A stretch of 64,000 nucleotides of DNA from Mesorhizobium sp. 113-3-3 (GTDB taxonomy: Bacteria; Pseudomonadota; Alphaproteobacteria; Rhizobiales; Rhizobiaceae), in assembly GCF_016756495.1 (NCBI RefSeq), contig NZ_AP023243.1, positions 310,001-374,000 on the forward strand. The letters run 5' to 3'. The notes below the pieces were generated by a model, which was not told the origin of the DNA, did no database searches, and saw only the letters and a program-made list of their open reading frames with translations. Position numbers and translations under genes: made by a program. This document shows, piece by piece, positions 48,811 through 57,536 of this stretch. Within the stretch, counting starts at the first letter, position 1. The number at the start of each line of letters is the position of its first letter.

Positions 48811-49043
48811 TTGTCCTCCTACCTGGCAAGGCACTTCGAAGAAAATTCGTCCGGATTTCCGCTTTTGCCCGACCCGACCTAGGGGTCAAATCACAACAAC
48901 ATGATCGCTTGAGACATCGGTGCGAAGCGGCGCTCCGAATTGTTCCATCGCCGGCAAACGAAATCATTTTATGGCCCGCCGGAACGGAAGCCCTCCCGGG
49001 ACATTGTGACGACATCGAACACAATTTCTCACAGGAGGCCTTT

Positions 49044-49121
49044 ATGGGACGTGGCATTTTGCTCTGGTTGCTCGGTATTCCGATCCCGATCATCATCCTC
49101 ATCATGCTGTTCGTACGGTAG
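49044..49121 (+). CDS. 25-residue single-pass membrane peptide
   Basis: ATG 49044 follows ACAGGAGGCCTTT, a near-perfect ribosome site. The peptide is MGRGILLWLLGIPIPIIILI then MLFVR, wholly hydrophobic with a positive end. It is 9 bp before the start of a larger membrane protein gene and is probably co-translated with it. Short peptides of this kind recur in rhizobia and are usually missed by annotation. Confidence 0.55.
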   Translation: MGRGILLWLLGIPIPIIILIMLFVR

Positions 49122-49130
49122 GGGGCGTTG

Positions 49131-50048
49131 ATGCAGCCCACCGTATCGGCCATCGACCTGTCCGCTTCAGAAGAATCCTCCGCTACAGCCGTCAGCTGGG
49201 GCCCCATCATTGCCGGTGCCTTCGCGGCTTCGACCCTGACCTTCATCCTCATGCTGCTCGGCTCCGGGCTTGGGCTCAGCATGGTTTCGCCATGGTCGGG
49301 CTCCGGCGCGTCGATCACCACCTTCGCGGTGTCCACCGCTATATGGCTGGTCATCGTGCAATGGCTGTCCTCCGGCGTCGGCGGCTACCTTGCCGGGCGC
49401 CTGCGCACCAAATGGGTCGGTGTCCACACCGACGAGGTCTATTTCCGTGACACCGCCCATGGCTTCCTCGCCTGGGCGCTGGCAACGCTGCTCGTTGTCG
49501 GCGTGCTCGGCTCGGCTCTCTCCGCGGCAGTTGGTACAGGCGTGCAGGCTGTCTCCACCGTAGCGTCGGGCGCCGCCATGGGCGCATCGGCTGGCGCCTC
49601 CGCCAATGCAGGCAGCGCAACGGCCGACAATGCGACCTCCTATCTGGTGGATTCGCTGTTCCGCCCGGCCGATCCGAGCAAGCTCGCGGCGGCCAATCCG
49701 GAGAGCGATGCGGCCGCGGTCGGACAGGCTTCGCGCATCCTCGTCGCCAGTGCCGCCGCTGGCGAGATTTCGGCTGACGACAAGACCTATCTGTCGCAGC
49801 TGGTTGCCGCCCGCACCGGCCTTTCCGAGGCCGACGCCAAGGCGCGCGTCGATGCGATGGTCGCCAAGGTCGAGGAGGCCAAGGTCAAGGCCAAGCAGGC
49901 CGCCGACACCGCCAGGAAGGCCAGCGCCACCTTTGCCCTGCTCGGCGCCTTGTCGCTGGTCATCGGCGCCTTCATCGCCAGTGCCGCGGCAGCGATCGGC
50001 GGCAGGCAGCGCGACGAAGAGGAAGCGGTTTTCCTGACCAACCGCTGA
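49131..50048 (+). CDS. multi-pass membrane protein of unknown function
   Basis: 305 residues. Two hydrophobic segments near the start (GPIIAGAFAASTLTFILMLL and AIWLVIVQWLSS), a Gly-rich GGYLAGRL turn, a third segment (FLAWALATLLVVGVLGSALS), and a fourth near the end. Between them lies an Ala-rich ~110-residue helical loop (DAKARVDAMVAKVEEAKVKA). It resembles uncharacterised PhnA/YrzE-type alphaproteobacterial membrane proteins. TTG at 49128 is an alternative start. Confidence 0.7.
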   Translation: MQPTVSAIDLSASEESSATAVSWGPIIAGAFAASTLTFILMLLGSGLGLSMVSPWSGSGASITTFAVSTAIWLVIVQWLSSGVGGYLAGRLRTKWVGVHTDEVYFRDTAHGFLAWALATLLVVGVLGSALSAAVGTGVQAVSTVASGAAMGASAGASANAGSATADNATSYLVDSLFRPADPSKLAAANPESDAAAVGQASRILVASAAAGEISADDKTYLSQLVAARTGLSEADAKARVDAMVAKVEEAKVKAKQAADTARKASATFALLGALSLVIGAFIASAAAAIGGRQRDEEEAVFLTNR

Positions 50049-50073
50049 ACGCGGTCCTGCGCCAGAAATGAAA

Positions 50074-50098
50074 GAGCCCGGCTCCAAAAGCCGGGCTC
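50074..50098. terminator. terminator between convergent membrane protein gene and pntB
   Basis: Perfect 10-bp stem GAGCCCGGCT / AGCCGGGCTC with a CCAAA loop. It lies between converging genes and can serve both. Confidence 0.8.
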
Positions 50099-50123
50099 CT
50101 TGCCTTTCCGCTTGTCGGCCGGA

Positions 50124-51521
50124 TCAATGATCCATGGCCTTGACGATTTCCTCGGTCATCTTCTTGGCGTCGCCGAGCAGCATCATGGTGCCGTCCTTGT
50201 AGAACAGCGTGTTGTCGATGCCGGCATAGCCGGAGCCGAGCGAGCGCTTGACGAACAGGCAGGTGCGCGCCTTGTCGACGTCGAGGATCGGCATGCCGTA
50301 GATGGGGCTCGACTTGTCATCCCGCGCGGACGGGTTGGTGACGTCGTTGGCGCCGATGACATAGGCGACATCGGCCTGCGCGAATTCGGAGTTGATGTCT
50401 TCCAGCTCGAACACCTCGTCATAGGGCACGTTGGCTTCGGCCAAGAGCACGTTCATGTGGCCGGGCATGCGCCCGGCAACCGGGTGGATGGCGTACTTCA
50501 CGTCGACGCCATTGGCCTTGAGCTTATCGGCCATTTCGCGCAGCGCGTGCTGCGCCTGGGCGACCGCCATGCCGTAGCCCGGCACGATGATGACCTTCTG
50601 CGCGTTCATCATCAGATAGGCGGCGTCGTCGGCCGAGCCCTGCTTGACCGTGCGCTCGATGCCGTCGTCGGCCGCTGCAGCGGTCTCGCCGCCGAAGCCG
50701 CCGAGGATGACCGAGATGAAGCTTCGGTTCATGCCCTTGCACATGATGTAGGACAGGATCGCGCCGGACGAGCCGACCAGCGCGCCGGTGATGATCAGCG
50801 CCAGGTTGCCGAGCGTGAAGCCGAGTGCCGCCGCCGCCCAGCCCGAATAGGAATTCAGCATCGAGACGACGACCGGCATGTCGGCGCCGCCGATCGGGAT
50901 GATCAGCAAGATGCCGAGCACCAGCGAGGCGGCGACGATCAGCCAGAACACCAGTTTTGACTCGGTGGCGACGAGCAGCACGATCAGCACGATGAGCGCG
51001 ACGCCGAGGGCCGCGTTGATGAAATGGCGGCCGCCGATCATGATCGGCTTGCCGGACATGCGGCCGTCGAGCTTCAGGAAGGCGATGACCGAGCCAGTGA
51101 AGGTGATGGCGCCGATGGCGACGCCAAGGCTCATCTCGATCAGCGCCTGGGCATGGATGTCGCCATCCGTGCCAATACCAAAACTTTCCGGCGCGTAGAT
51201 GGCGGCTGCCGCCACCATGACGGCGGCGAGGCCGACGAGGCTGTGGAAGGCGGCAACCAGCTGCGGCATCGAGGTCATGGCGATGCGCCGCGCGGTGACG
51301 GCGCCGACGCCGCCGCCGATGGCAAGACCGAGCACGATGAGGCCAAAGCGCCCGGCCGACGGGGTTGCCAGCGCCAGCGTCGTGGCGATGGCGATGGCCA
51401 TGCCGATCATGCCGTAGAGATTGCCCTGCCGACTGGTGGTCGGATGCGACAGGCCGCGCAACGCCATGATGAACAGGACGCCGGAGACCAGATAGAGGAA
51501 GGACGCGAAGTTGGCGTTCAT
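50124..51521 (-). CDS. pntB: NAD(P) transhydrogenase subunit beta
   Basis: 465 residues. About nine membrane helices at the N-terminus (SFLYLVSGVLFIMALRGLSH) carry part of the proton channel; the C-terminal ~180 residues form the NADP(H)-binding domain III, with VIIVPGYGMAVAQAQHALRE, HPVAGRMPGHMNVLLAEA and KRSLGSGYAGIDN. Makes NADPH from NADH using the proton gradient in the inner membrane. Last gene of a three-gene operon. Confidence 0.96.
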   Translation of the reverse strand: MNANFASFLYLVSGVLFIMALRGLSHPTTSRQGNLYGMIGMAIAIATTLALATPSAGRFGLIVLGLAIGGGVGAVTARRIAMTSMPQLVAAFHSLVGLAAVMVAAAAIYAPESFGIGTDGDIHAQALIEMSLGVAIGAITFTGSVIAFLKLDGRMSGKPIMIGGRHFINAALGVALIVLIVLLVATESKLVFWLIVAASLVLGILLIIPIGGADMPVVVSMLNSYSGWAAAALGFTLGNLALIITGALVGSSGAILSYIMCKGMNRSFISVILGGFGGETAAAADDGIERTVKQGSADDAAYLMMNAQKVIIVPGYGMAVAQAQHALREMADKLKANGVDVKYAIHPVAGRMPGHMNVLLAEANVPYDEVFELEDINSEFAQADVAYVIGANDVTNPSARDDKSSPIYGMPILDVDKARTCLFVKRSLGSGYAGIDNTLFYKDGTMMLLGDAKKMTEEIVKAMDH

Positions 51522-51527
51522 GGCGCT

Positions 51528-51956
51528 CTACTTGTCCTTCTTCTTGTACATGGCCAGCATGCGCTGGGTGACGAGGAAGCCGCCGAAGATGTTGACCGAG
51601 ACCAGCATCAGCGCGACGAAGCCGAAGCCCGCGGCAACGCCGGAAGCGGCGATGCCGACAGCAAGCAGCGCACCGACGACGATCACCGAAGAGATGGCAT
51701 TGGTGACGGCCATCAGCGGCGTGTGCAAAGCCGGGGTTACCGACCAGACGACATAGTAGCCGACGAAGATCGCCAGCACGAAGATGGCGAAGCGGAAGAC
51801 GAAGGGATCGATGGCGCCGCCGGAGATTGCATGCGCGGCATCACCCGCCGCCTCGGCGCCGCCCGGCGCATTGGCCAGGTTCTGCACCGCAAGCTTGACG
51901 GCGGCGGAGGCCTGGTCGAGCTGGTCGAGGGCTTTCTGCAGGGTCTGATCCATCAC
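51528..51956 (-). CDS. pntA2: NAD(P) transhydrogenase subunit alpha part 2
   Basis: 142 residues with four hydrophobic segments ([40 protein letters not shown], then two more). It supplies the membrane part of the alpha subunit, which is a separate polypeptide in alphaproteobacteria but fused to the NAD domain in E. coli. Its start overlaps the pntA1 stop by 4 bp. Confidence 0.94.
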   Translation of the reverse strand: MMDQTLQKALDQLDQASAAVKLAVQNLANAPGGAEAAGDAAHAISGGAIDPFVFRFAIFVLAIFVGYYVVWSVTPALHTPLMAVTNAISSVIVVGALLAVGIAASGVAAGFGFVALMLVSVNIFGGFLVTQRMLAMYKKKDK

Positions 51957-53227
51957 GCGGTCCCTTTCGACTTGGACGAGGACGACTTGGATGCGGCGGT
52001 TTTCCTGGGTGCGGCCTTCTTGGGCGCGGCCGAGGCATCGGCGACCATGGTCGTGGCCGGGATCGCGGCCGGTTCGACATGAGGCTGCTGGTTGGCCTTG
52101 GCGAAGGCCGGATGCACCACCTTGCCGCCATCGGTCAGCATCGTCGCCTTGACCAGATCGTCGTCGCGGTTGATGGCGAGCGTCTTGGTGGTCTTGTCGA
52201 CCAGCGTTTCCAGGAACGCGAACAGGTTCTTGGCATAGAGCAGCGAGGCGGAAGCGGCGACGCGGCCCGGCACGTTGAGGTGGCCGACGATCTTTACGCC
52301 ATTGGCCGTGGTTACCACCTGACCCGGCTGAGCCCCTTCGACATTGCCGCCGCGCTCGACGGCGAGGTCGACGAGCACCGAGCCCGGCTTCATCGAGGCG
52401 ACCATCGCCGCCGACACCAGCTTCGGCGCCGGCCGGCCGGGGATCAGCGCCGTGGTGATGACGATGTCCTGCTTGGCAATGTGCTCTGATGTGAGCGCCG
52501 CCTGCTTGGCCTGGTATTCCTTGGACATTTCCTTGGCGTAGCCGCCGGCGGTCTCGGCCGCCTTGAACTCCTCGTCCTCGACGGCCAGGAATTTGGCGCC
52601 GAGCGAGGCGACCTGTTCCTTGGCGGCGGGGCGCACGTCGGTGGCGGTGACGACGGCACCAAGGCGGCGGGCCGTGGCGATCGCCTGCAGGCCGGCGACG
52701 CCGACGCCCATGATGAAGATTTTCGCCGCCGGCACCGTGCCGGCCGCCGTCATCATCATCGGCAAGGCGCGGTCATATTCCGAAGCGCCGTCGATCACCG
52801 CCTGATAGCCGGCAAGGTTGGCCTGCGAGGACAAGACGTCCATCGACTGGGCGCGGGTGATGCGCGGCATGAACTCCATCGAGAAAGCGGTGACGCCGGC
52901 CTTGGCAAGGGCTGCCACGGCGGCATCGTTGCCGTAGGGGTCCATGATGGCGATCACAGCCGCGCCGGATTTGTAGCTCTTCAGCTCGGCATCCGTCGGC
53001 CGGCGCACCTTCAGCACCACGTCGGCCTTGGCGACATCGGAAGCCTTGCCGATGGCGGCACCTGCCTTGGCAAACTCTTCGTCGGGGATGCGCGACCGCG
53101 TGCCGGCGCCTTTTTCGACAATCACGTCGAGGCCAAGCCCCGCCAGCCGCTTCACCGTATCGGGCGAGGCCGCGACACGCGGCTCGTTCGCGTCGAGCTC
53201 ACGAGGGATGAAAACCGTCTGTCCCAC
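51953..53227 (-). CDS. pntA1: NAD(P) transhydrogenase subunit alpha part 1
   Basis: 424 residues, soluble NAD(H)-binding domain I. It begins with the PntA/alanine dehydrogenase pattern ([20 protein letters not shown]), and the Rossmann motif is [40 protein letters not shown] near the C-terminus is characteristic. The last ~35 residues are Ala/Lys/Ser-rich low-complexity sequence ([20 protein letters not shown]), not needed for catalysis and variable in the family. First gene of the pntA1-A2-B operon. Confidence 0.95.
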   Translation of the reverse strand: MGQTVFIPRELDANEPRVAASPDTVKRLAGLGLDVIVEKGAGTRSRIPDEEFAKAGAAIGKASDVAKADVVLKVRRPTDAELKSYKSGAAVIAIMDPYGNDAAVAALAKAGVTAFSMEFMPRITRAQSMDVLSSQANLAGYQAVIDGASEYDRALPMMMTAAGTVPAAKIFIMGVGVAGLQAIATARRLGAVVTATDVRPAAKEQVASLGAKFLAVEDEEFKAAETAGGYAKEMSKEYQAKQAALTSEHIAKQDIVITTALIPGRPAPKLVSAAMVASMKPGSVLVDLAVERGGNVEGAQPGQVVTTANGVKIVGHLNVPGRVAASASLLYAKNLFAFLETLVDKTTKTLAINRDDDLVKATMLTDGGKVVHPAFAKANQQPHVEPAAIPATTMVADASAAPKKAAPRKTAASKSSSSKSKGTA

Positions 53228-53314
53228 CGCATGATCCTTTCGGCTGGAACCTGTTTGCGCAAAGTGTCGGCCGGATTATCCGGCGACGTCAATGGCAACG
53301 GGGTTTTGGAAGGT

Positions 53315-53539
53315 CTATCGCAGAATGAAGGCGCCGACGGCCATGATCAGGATGAACAGTATGGTCGCCGAGAAGAAACCGGCCGCGAAGAAGCCGAAAG
53401 CCATCGCGATGAGCAACGCGCCGCAGAACAGCGATCCGTATTTGGCCAGAGCGAGGAAGCCCGCATAGGTGCGGTCATGCTCGGCATAGTCCATCTTCGC
53501 GCCCAGTTCGACAGGACCGGTCGGCGAGTGATCAGCCAT
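53315..53539 (-). CDS. aa3-type cytochrome c oxidase subunit IV
   Basis: 74 residues from ATG 53539; the frame extends a little further but family similarity begins at MADHSPTGPVELG. The segment MDYAEHDRTYAGFLALAKYG followed by one or two membrane helices is the bacterial aa3-type subunit IV signature. A small accessory subunit in the inner membrane. Encoded apart from the main oxidase genes. Confidence 0.88.
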   Translation of the reverse strand: MADHSPTGPVELGAKMDYAEHDRTYAGFLALAKYGSLFCGALLIAMAFGFFAAGFFSATILFILIMAVGAFILR

Positions 53540-53703
53540 AGGAATACCCCTTCGAAGACATCTTTCTGGCACATAGCGAAAAGCCGGCCCGAGAGCAATG
53601 GCGCTATTGCCGCATTGGAGCCGACAACTGCCTCAAGGGAAATTTGAAACCGCCGGCCGGTTCGGCGAAGGGCGGCGTTTGCGGCAGGCTCGCTCGGCAG
53701 CCC

Positions 53704-53853
53704 TCAACCGGCGAGGTGCGGGAAAAGCCCGAGCAGCCCAACGACGATCAGATAGAGCGCGACGATGTAGTTCAGCAGCCGCGGCATGATCAGGATCAGC
53801 ACGCCGGCGATCAGCGAGATAAGCGGTGTGAGCGCGAGCTGGGAAATATGCAT
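53704..53853 (-). CDS. DUF3096 small membrane protein
   Basis: 49 residues from ATG 53853, with AGAAGGA upstream. The peptide (MHISQLALTPLISLIAGVLI, then LIMPRLLNYIVALYLIVVGL) has two membrane helices and a short Pro-containing turn, matching DUF3096, a family of small inner-membrane proteins of unknown function. It is too short for many gene finders. Confidence 0.75.
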   Translation of the reverse strand: MHISQLALTPLISLIAGVLILIMPRLLNYIVALYLIVVGLLGLFPHLAG

Positions 53854-53969
53854 GTCGGGGTCCTTCTGGCATGTCCGCCTGGATGACAAGGACGGAGCGA
53901 CGGCGCTCCGCCGTCATCACAACGCGAATCTGGCCGGAAGGCTCCAGACGCGTCGCAAAAACGAGGACC

Positions 53970-54740
53970 TCAGGCGGCGGCGCGATAGTATTTCGCGGTC
54001 GGCACGACGGACAAGGGTGTCAGCCGGTTGATGGCCGGATTGGCGAACATCAGCCGTTGCTCCATGGGCGTCGACCTGAAGAAGGGGAACCGCTCGAGCG
54101 TCAGGCGCATATTTTCGCCGGCAGGGATTTCGAACAGGGCGATCCGGGTGAGCACGCCCGGAAATTCCTTGGCCTCGGTCCTCTGCACGGCATTGAAATA
54201 ACGGGAATAGAAATTGGAATGCTCGACCTTGACCGGCGTCAGCACCGAGTCCTGGCCGAAATAGAGCGAGGCCACCATGGCAAGCCTGAGCGTCAGGAAC
54301 GGCAGCACTCCGGGGGCTGGCGCAGCGTCGGGATCGGTTGCAAACCGGGTTCCGTCGATAAAGGTTTCTCCGCGGGCAAGCCGCTCGAGCAGTATTTCCG
54401 GATAGGCATCGACGGAAGGCGAATTCGGGTGCTCGCGAGAAATGTAATGGAAGCGGATCGTGCTGACCAGTTCGCCATAGCAATAGACACCGAACCGGTA
54501 GGAATTGGGCAGATTGTCCCAGCGATCCTCGAACATCCCGCTGGCGATCGGGCCGCACATGCCTGAACGCAGATAGGATTTATAGCGAAGCCGGTAAATC
54601 GCCTCCAGATCCTCGCCTCCGGTAATGAGGCGATAATCGACATGCTCCAGCAGTTGCATCATCGATCGATTCAGCACCGAATCGCCGGCTGCCCTGACCA
54701 CGCCAGACGTATTCCTTGCAGCCGCAGCAGCATCCATCAT
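53970..54740 (-). CDS. FeeM-like N-acyl amino acid synthase (GNAT fold)
   Basis: 256 residues. The central domain has YRLRYKSYLRSGM, FEDRWDNLPNSYRFGVYCYG, VSTIRFHYISREHPNSPSVD then FIDGTRFA, which correspond to the FeeM core related to acyl-homoserine-lactone synthases. FeeM joins a fatty acyl chain from acyl carrier protein to an amino acid such as tyrosine. Acyl substrate and product cannot be predicted. It is monocistronic and faces a long non-coding upstream region; the next gene encodes a c-di-GMP enzyme. Confidence 0.7.
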   Translation of the reverse strand: MMDAAAAARNTSGVVRAAGDSVLNRSMMQLLEHVDYRLITGGEDLEAIYRLRYKSYLRSGMCGPIASGMFEDRWDNLPNSYRFGVYCYGELVSTIRFHYISREHPNSPSVDAYPEILLERLARGETFIDGTRFATDPDAAPAPGVLPFLTLRLAMVASLYFGQDSVLTPVKVEHSNFYSRYFNAVQRTEAKEFPGVLTRIALFEIPAGENMRLTLERFPFFRSTPMEQRLMFANPAINRLTPLSVVPTAKYYRAAA

Positions 54741-55078
54741 CTGTCCTCGAAATTTCCGCCTGGAAATACGCTAGTCGAGTCAAAATGAGACACAAGCAGA
54801 AACTTGGACACTGTTGATTTACCTTATGTTAACCTTAACGTCCGCGCCCGTTGAGAATCCTGGCGAGCAGCGCGCCTGGAACCGACGCGTTCATCACCTC
54901 CAAGACATCGCGCCTCGACAAACAGGCGCGTGAGCCAGGTTCCGGGAAGGGCCTTTTCGGGCAACATCGCGCAAAAGCAAGATCGCGGCGAGACGACGAC
55001 CCAAGCAAATTTGCCTGAGGTCGATATCAAGGGCGTTGCTTGAATCGAAAGAATTATCCGCGCGGCGAAATGACGGAG
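54741..55078. other. 338-bp intergenic region
   Basis: Separates the FeeM-like gene from the GGDEF-EAL gene. It has an AT-rich patch with TTAACCTTAAC-like repeats (about 54825-54840), but no clear promoter, terminator or RNA gene was recognised. Confidence 0.4.
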
Positions 55079-57394
55079 CTAAACGGCTGTCCGTTTGCCG
55101 GCGCGACGCAGGTCGGCCGCGAACGGCCAAGTGACATTCGACATCGTCTCGATACCCGATGCACTGAGCGCGGCACCGAAGAGGAAGCCTTGCACGAGAT
55201 CCGGTTTGACCTGCAAGGCCAGGATCTTGAGCTGTTCGAAGGTCTCGACGCCTTCGACTGTCACGGAAAGGCCCAGTGGCCGTGACAGATTGACGATACC
55301 CTTGAGCAATTCCAGCGAACGCGCGTTCTGGGTGACGTCCATCAGGAACGAACGGTCGATCTTGATCTTGTCGAGCGGCAGCTTGTGGAGGTAGCTCAGG
55401 CTCGAATAGCCGGTGCCGAAATCGTCAAGCGCAATGCGAACACCGATCTGCTTCAGTTCCTCGATATACTGGCGCGTCAGCGACTTGTCGTCGAGCAGTG
55501 CCGTTTCGGTGACTTCGATCTCCAGCCGGCCGGCGGCGAGGCCGGAGCTCGCCAGCGCATCGCGAACCTTTTGGATGACGTCGCGGCTGCGGAAATCCTT
55601 GGCCGACAGGTTGACCGAGACGCTGGTCTGATCAGGCCATTTGGCGCATTCGGTGCAGGCCGCCTGCAGCACGAAAGTGCTGATTTCGGAAATGATGCCC
55701 ATTTCCTCGGCCAGCGGAATGAAGATGCCCGGCGAAATCGGTCCGAGATCGGGATGATCCCAGCGGCACAGCGCCTCGCAGCTGGCGATGCGCATGGTGT
55801 TCATCGCCACGATCGGCTGATAGACGACCCGCAGGCTCTTGCTTTCCACCGCGCTGCGCAGATCCGCCTTCATCAGCTGTCGGTTGCGGAACGCGGCGTC
55901 CATTGCCGCCTCGAACAGCCGCCAGCCGTTCTTGCCAAGCTCCTTGGCCTTGTAAAGCGCCAGATCCGCCTTGACGATCATGGCGTCGACATCGCTGTCC
56001 CTGACCCGTGCCAACACCGCGCCGCCGCTGGTCTGGATGCGCAACCCGTGGCCGGCGACGTCCACCTCGCCCTGCAACGCCGCGAAGATCTCGTCGATCT
56101 GCGTGGTCAGATGGCTCTCATCCTCGATGCGGTCGAAGAAGATCATGAATTCGTCGCCGCCGAAACGGCTGACGGTGATGCCTTGCCCGGCAACGGCGGC
56201 AAGACGCTCGGCGACCGCGTAGATCAGCCCGTCGCCGATCGGATGGCCGAGCGTGTCGTTGACGCTCTTGAAATCGTCGAGGTCGAGCACGGCCAGGCCG
56301 CAGAAACGGTCGCGATCGCCCGACGCCATCGCCTCGCCGACCAGTTCGTGGAAATAGGCGCGATTGGGCAGGCCGGTGAGATTGTCGTAACGCGCCATGA
56401 AGCGGATCTTGTCTTCCGCCTCGACGCGCGCCGTCACGTCCTCGAAGGTGATGACGCCGAGTTCCTGGCTGCCTTCGCGGGCCGAGAATTCATAATGCTG
56501 GCCATTGGCCAGCGACACCAGGACCTTGCGGTCCCGGCCTTCGCGCAGGGCGCGCGTCAGCTGGGCCTCGATGTAGCGGCAGTCCTTCGGCGCCAGCATG
56601 CCGCCGGCGACGCCGCGCATCAAAAGACCATGGATCGACCGCCCAAGCAGCGCATTCGCGGACTTGAGCGACATCAGATGGGCGGCTTCGGCATTGGCCA
56701 CCGCCACCCGGCCATTGGGTCCGAGCATGACGAGGCCGTGCGACATTGTGTTGAGGGCGCGGTCGAACCTGTGCGCCAGCTTCCTCGCTTCCTTATGGCC
56801 GATGACAGCCGAGAAAAGCACGTTGCGGACGTGGTCGGCGCTGTTGATCGTGATGAACGTCAGCGGGATGATCATCAACCCGAGAACGACCGAGGGAACA
56901 TCCATGCGCAGCAGCAGCGCAAGTGCCGCCGGACCAATGAAGGTCACGGAAAAAATCCGCACCATGAGCGGAGAGCCGTAGTTGCGGCCAACAACCGTCA
57001 CCAAGGTTGCGATGGCCAGCGACGTCGCGGCCAGTTCGGCAAACGGATCGGGATAGACATAGATCGATATGAAACACAGCGCGCCCAGGCCGAGGCCTTG
57101 CAGGCTGCCCTTCAGGATATAGGTGCGCTCCCACCGCCGCGCCTCTTCGACATTGGCTATTACGCCGCCCGCCTTCCGAAAGCCGCGAATGCCGGAGTAA
57201 CGGAAAAGGCTGATGGACAGCAGACCAAACGAAAAACCCAGGAACAAAGGGTTTTGCGTACGCAAATAGATCATGAATCCGAGGATCCAGTAGCATACGC
57301 CGCCGATTACCAGCATGTGGGCGTTGTCGAACAACGACCGCACAAACTGGATATAAACATCCGCGGGGATGTTCTCGGTTTTTGTCCTGCCCAT
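55079..57394 (-). CDS. membrane-bound GGDEF-EAL protein (c-di-GMP synthesis/turnover)
   Basis: 771 residues. About five or six N-terminal membrane helices to residue ~200, then a PAS-like domain (~215-325, with MSHGLVMLGPNGRVAVANAE), a GGDEF domain (DNLTGLPNRAYFHEL, active site RFGGDEFMIF) and an EAL domain (SCEALCRWDHPDLGPISPG, DDFGTGYSSLSYL, VEGVET). Both catalytic motifs look intact, so both cyclase and phosphodiesterase activity are possible. Signal sensed by the membrane or PAS part is unknown. Confidence 0.94.
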   Translation of the reverse strand: MGRTKTENIPADVYIQFVRSLFDNAHMLVIGGVCYWILGFMIYLRTQNPLFLGFSFGLLSISLFRYSGIRGFRKAGGVIANVEEARRWERTYILKGSLQGLGLGALCFISIYVYPDPFAELAATSLAIATLVTVVGRNYGSPLMVRIFSVTFIGPAALALLLRMDVPSVVLGLMIIPLTFITINSADHVRNVLFSAVIGHKEARKLAHRFDRALNTMSHGLVMLGPNGRVAVANAEAAHLMSLKSANALLGRSIHGLLMRGVAGGMLAPKDCRYIEAQLTRALREGRDRKVLVSLANGQHYEFSAREGSQELGVITFEDVTARVEAEDKIRFMARYDNLTGLPNRAYFHELVGEAMASGDRDRFCGLAVLDLDDFKSVNDTLGHPIGDGLIYAVAERLAAVAGQGITVSRFGGDEFMIFFDRIEDESHLTTQIDEIFAALQGEVDVAGHGLRIQTSGGAVLARVRDSDVDAMIVKADLALYKAKELGKNGWRLFEAAMDAAFRNRQLMKADLRSAVESKSLRVVYQPIVAMNTMRIASCEALCRWDHPDLGPISPGIFIPLAEEMGIISEISTFVLQAACTECAKWPDQTSVSVNLSAKDFRSRDVIQKVRDALASSGLAAGRLEIEVTETALLDDKSLTRQYIEELKQIGVRIALDDFGTGYSSLSYLHKLPLDKIKIDRSFLMDVTQNARSLELLKGIVNLSRPLGLSVTVEGVETFEQLKILALQVKPDLVQGFLFGAALSASGIETMSNVTWPFAADLRRAGKRTAV

Positions 57395-57536
57395 ATTGTC
57401 GGCCCAACGCTAAGCCTTGTCATGTCACACCCGCCTTAAGAAAGGCTTAGAACAGGGACTACGACTGAGGTGCCAGGGGTCCGCAAATGCAGGACAGACC
57501 AGGAAAATCAAGCTTCAGGTAAACAAGGCGTATCCA

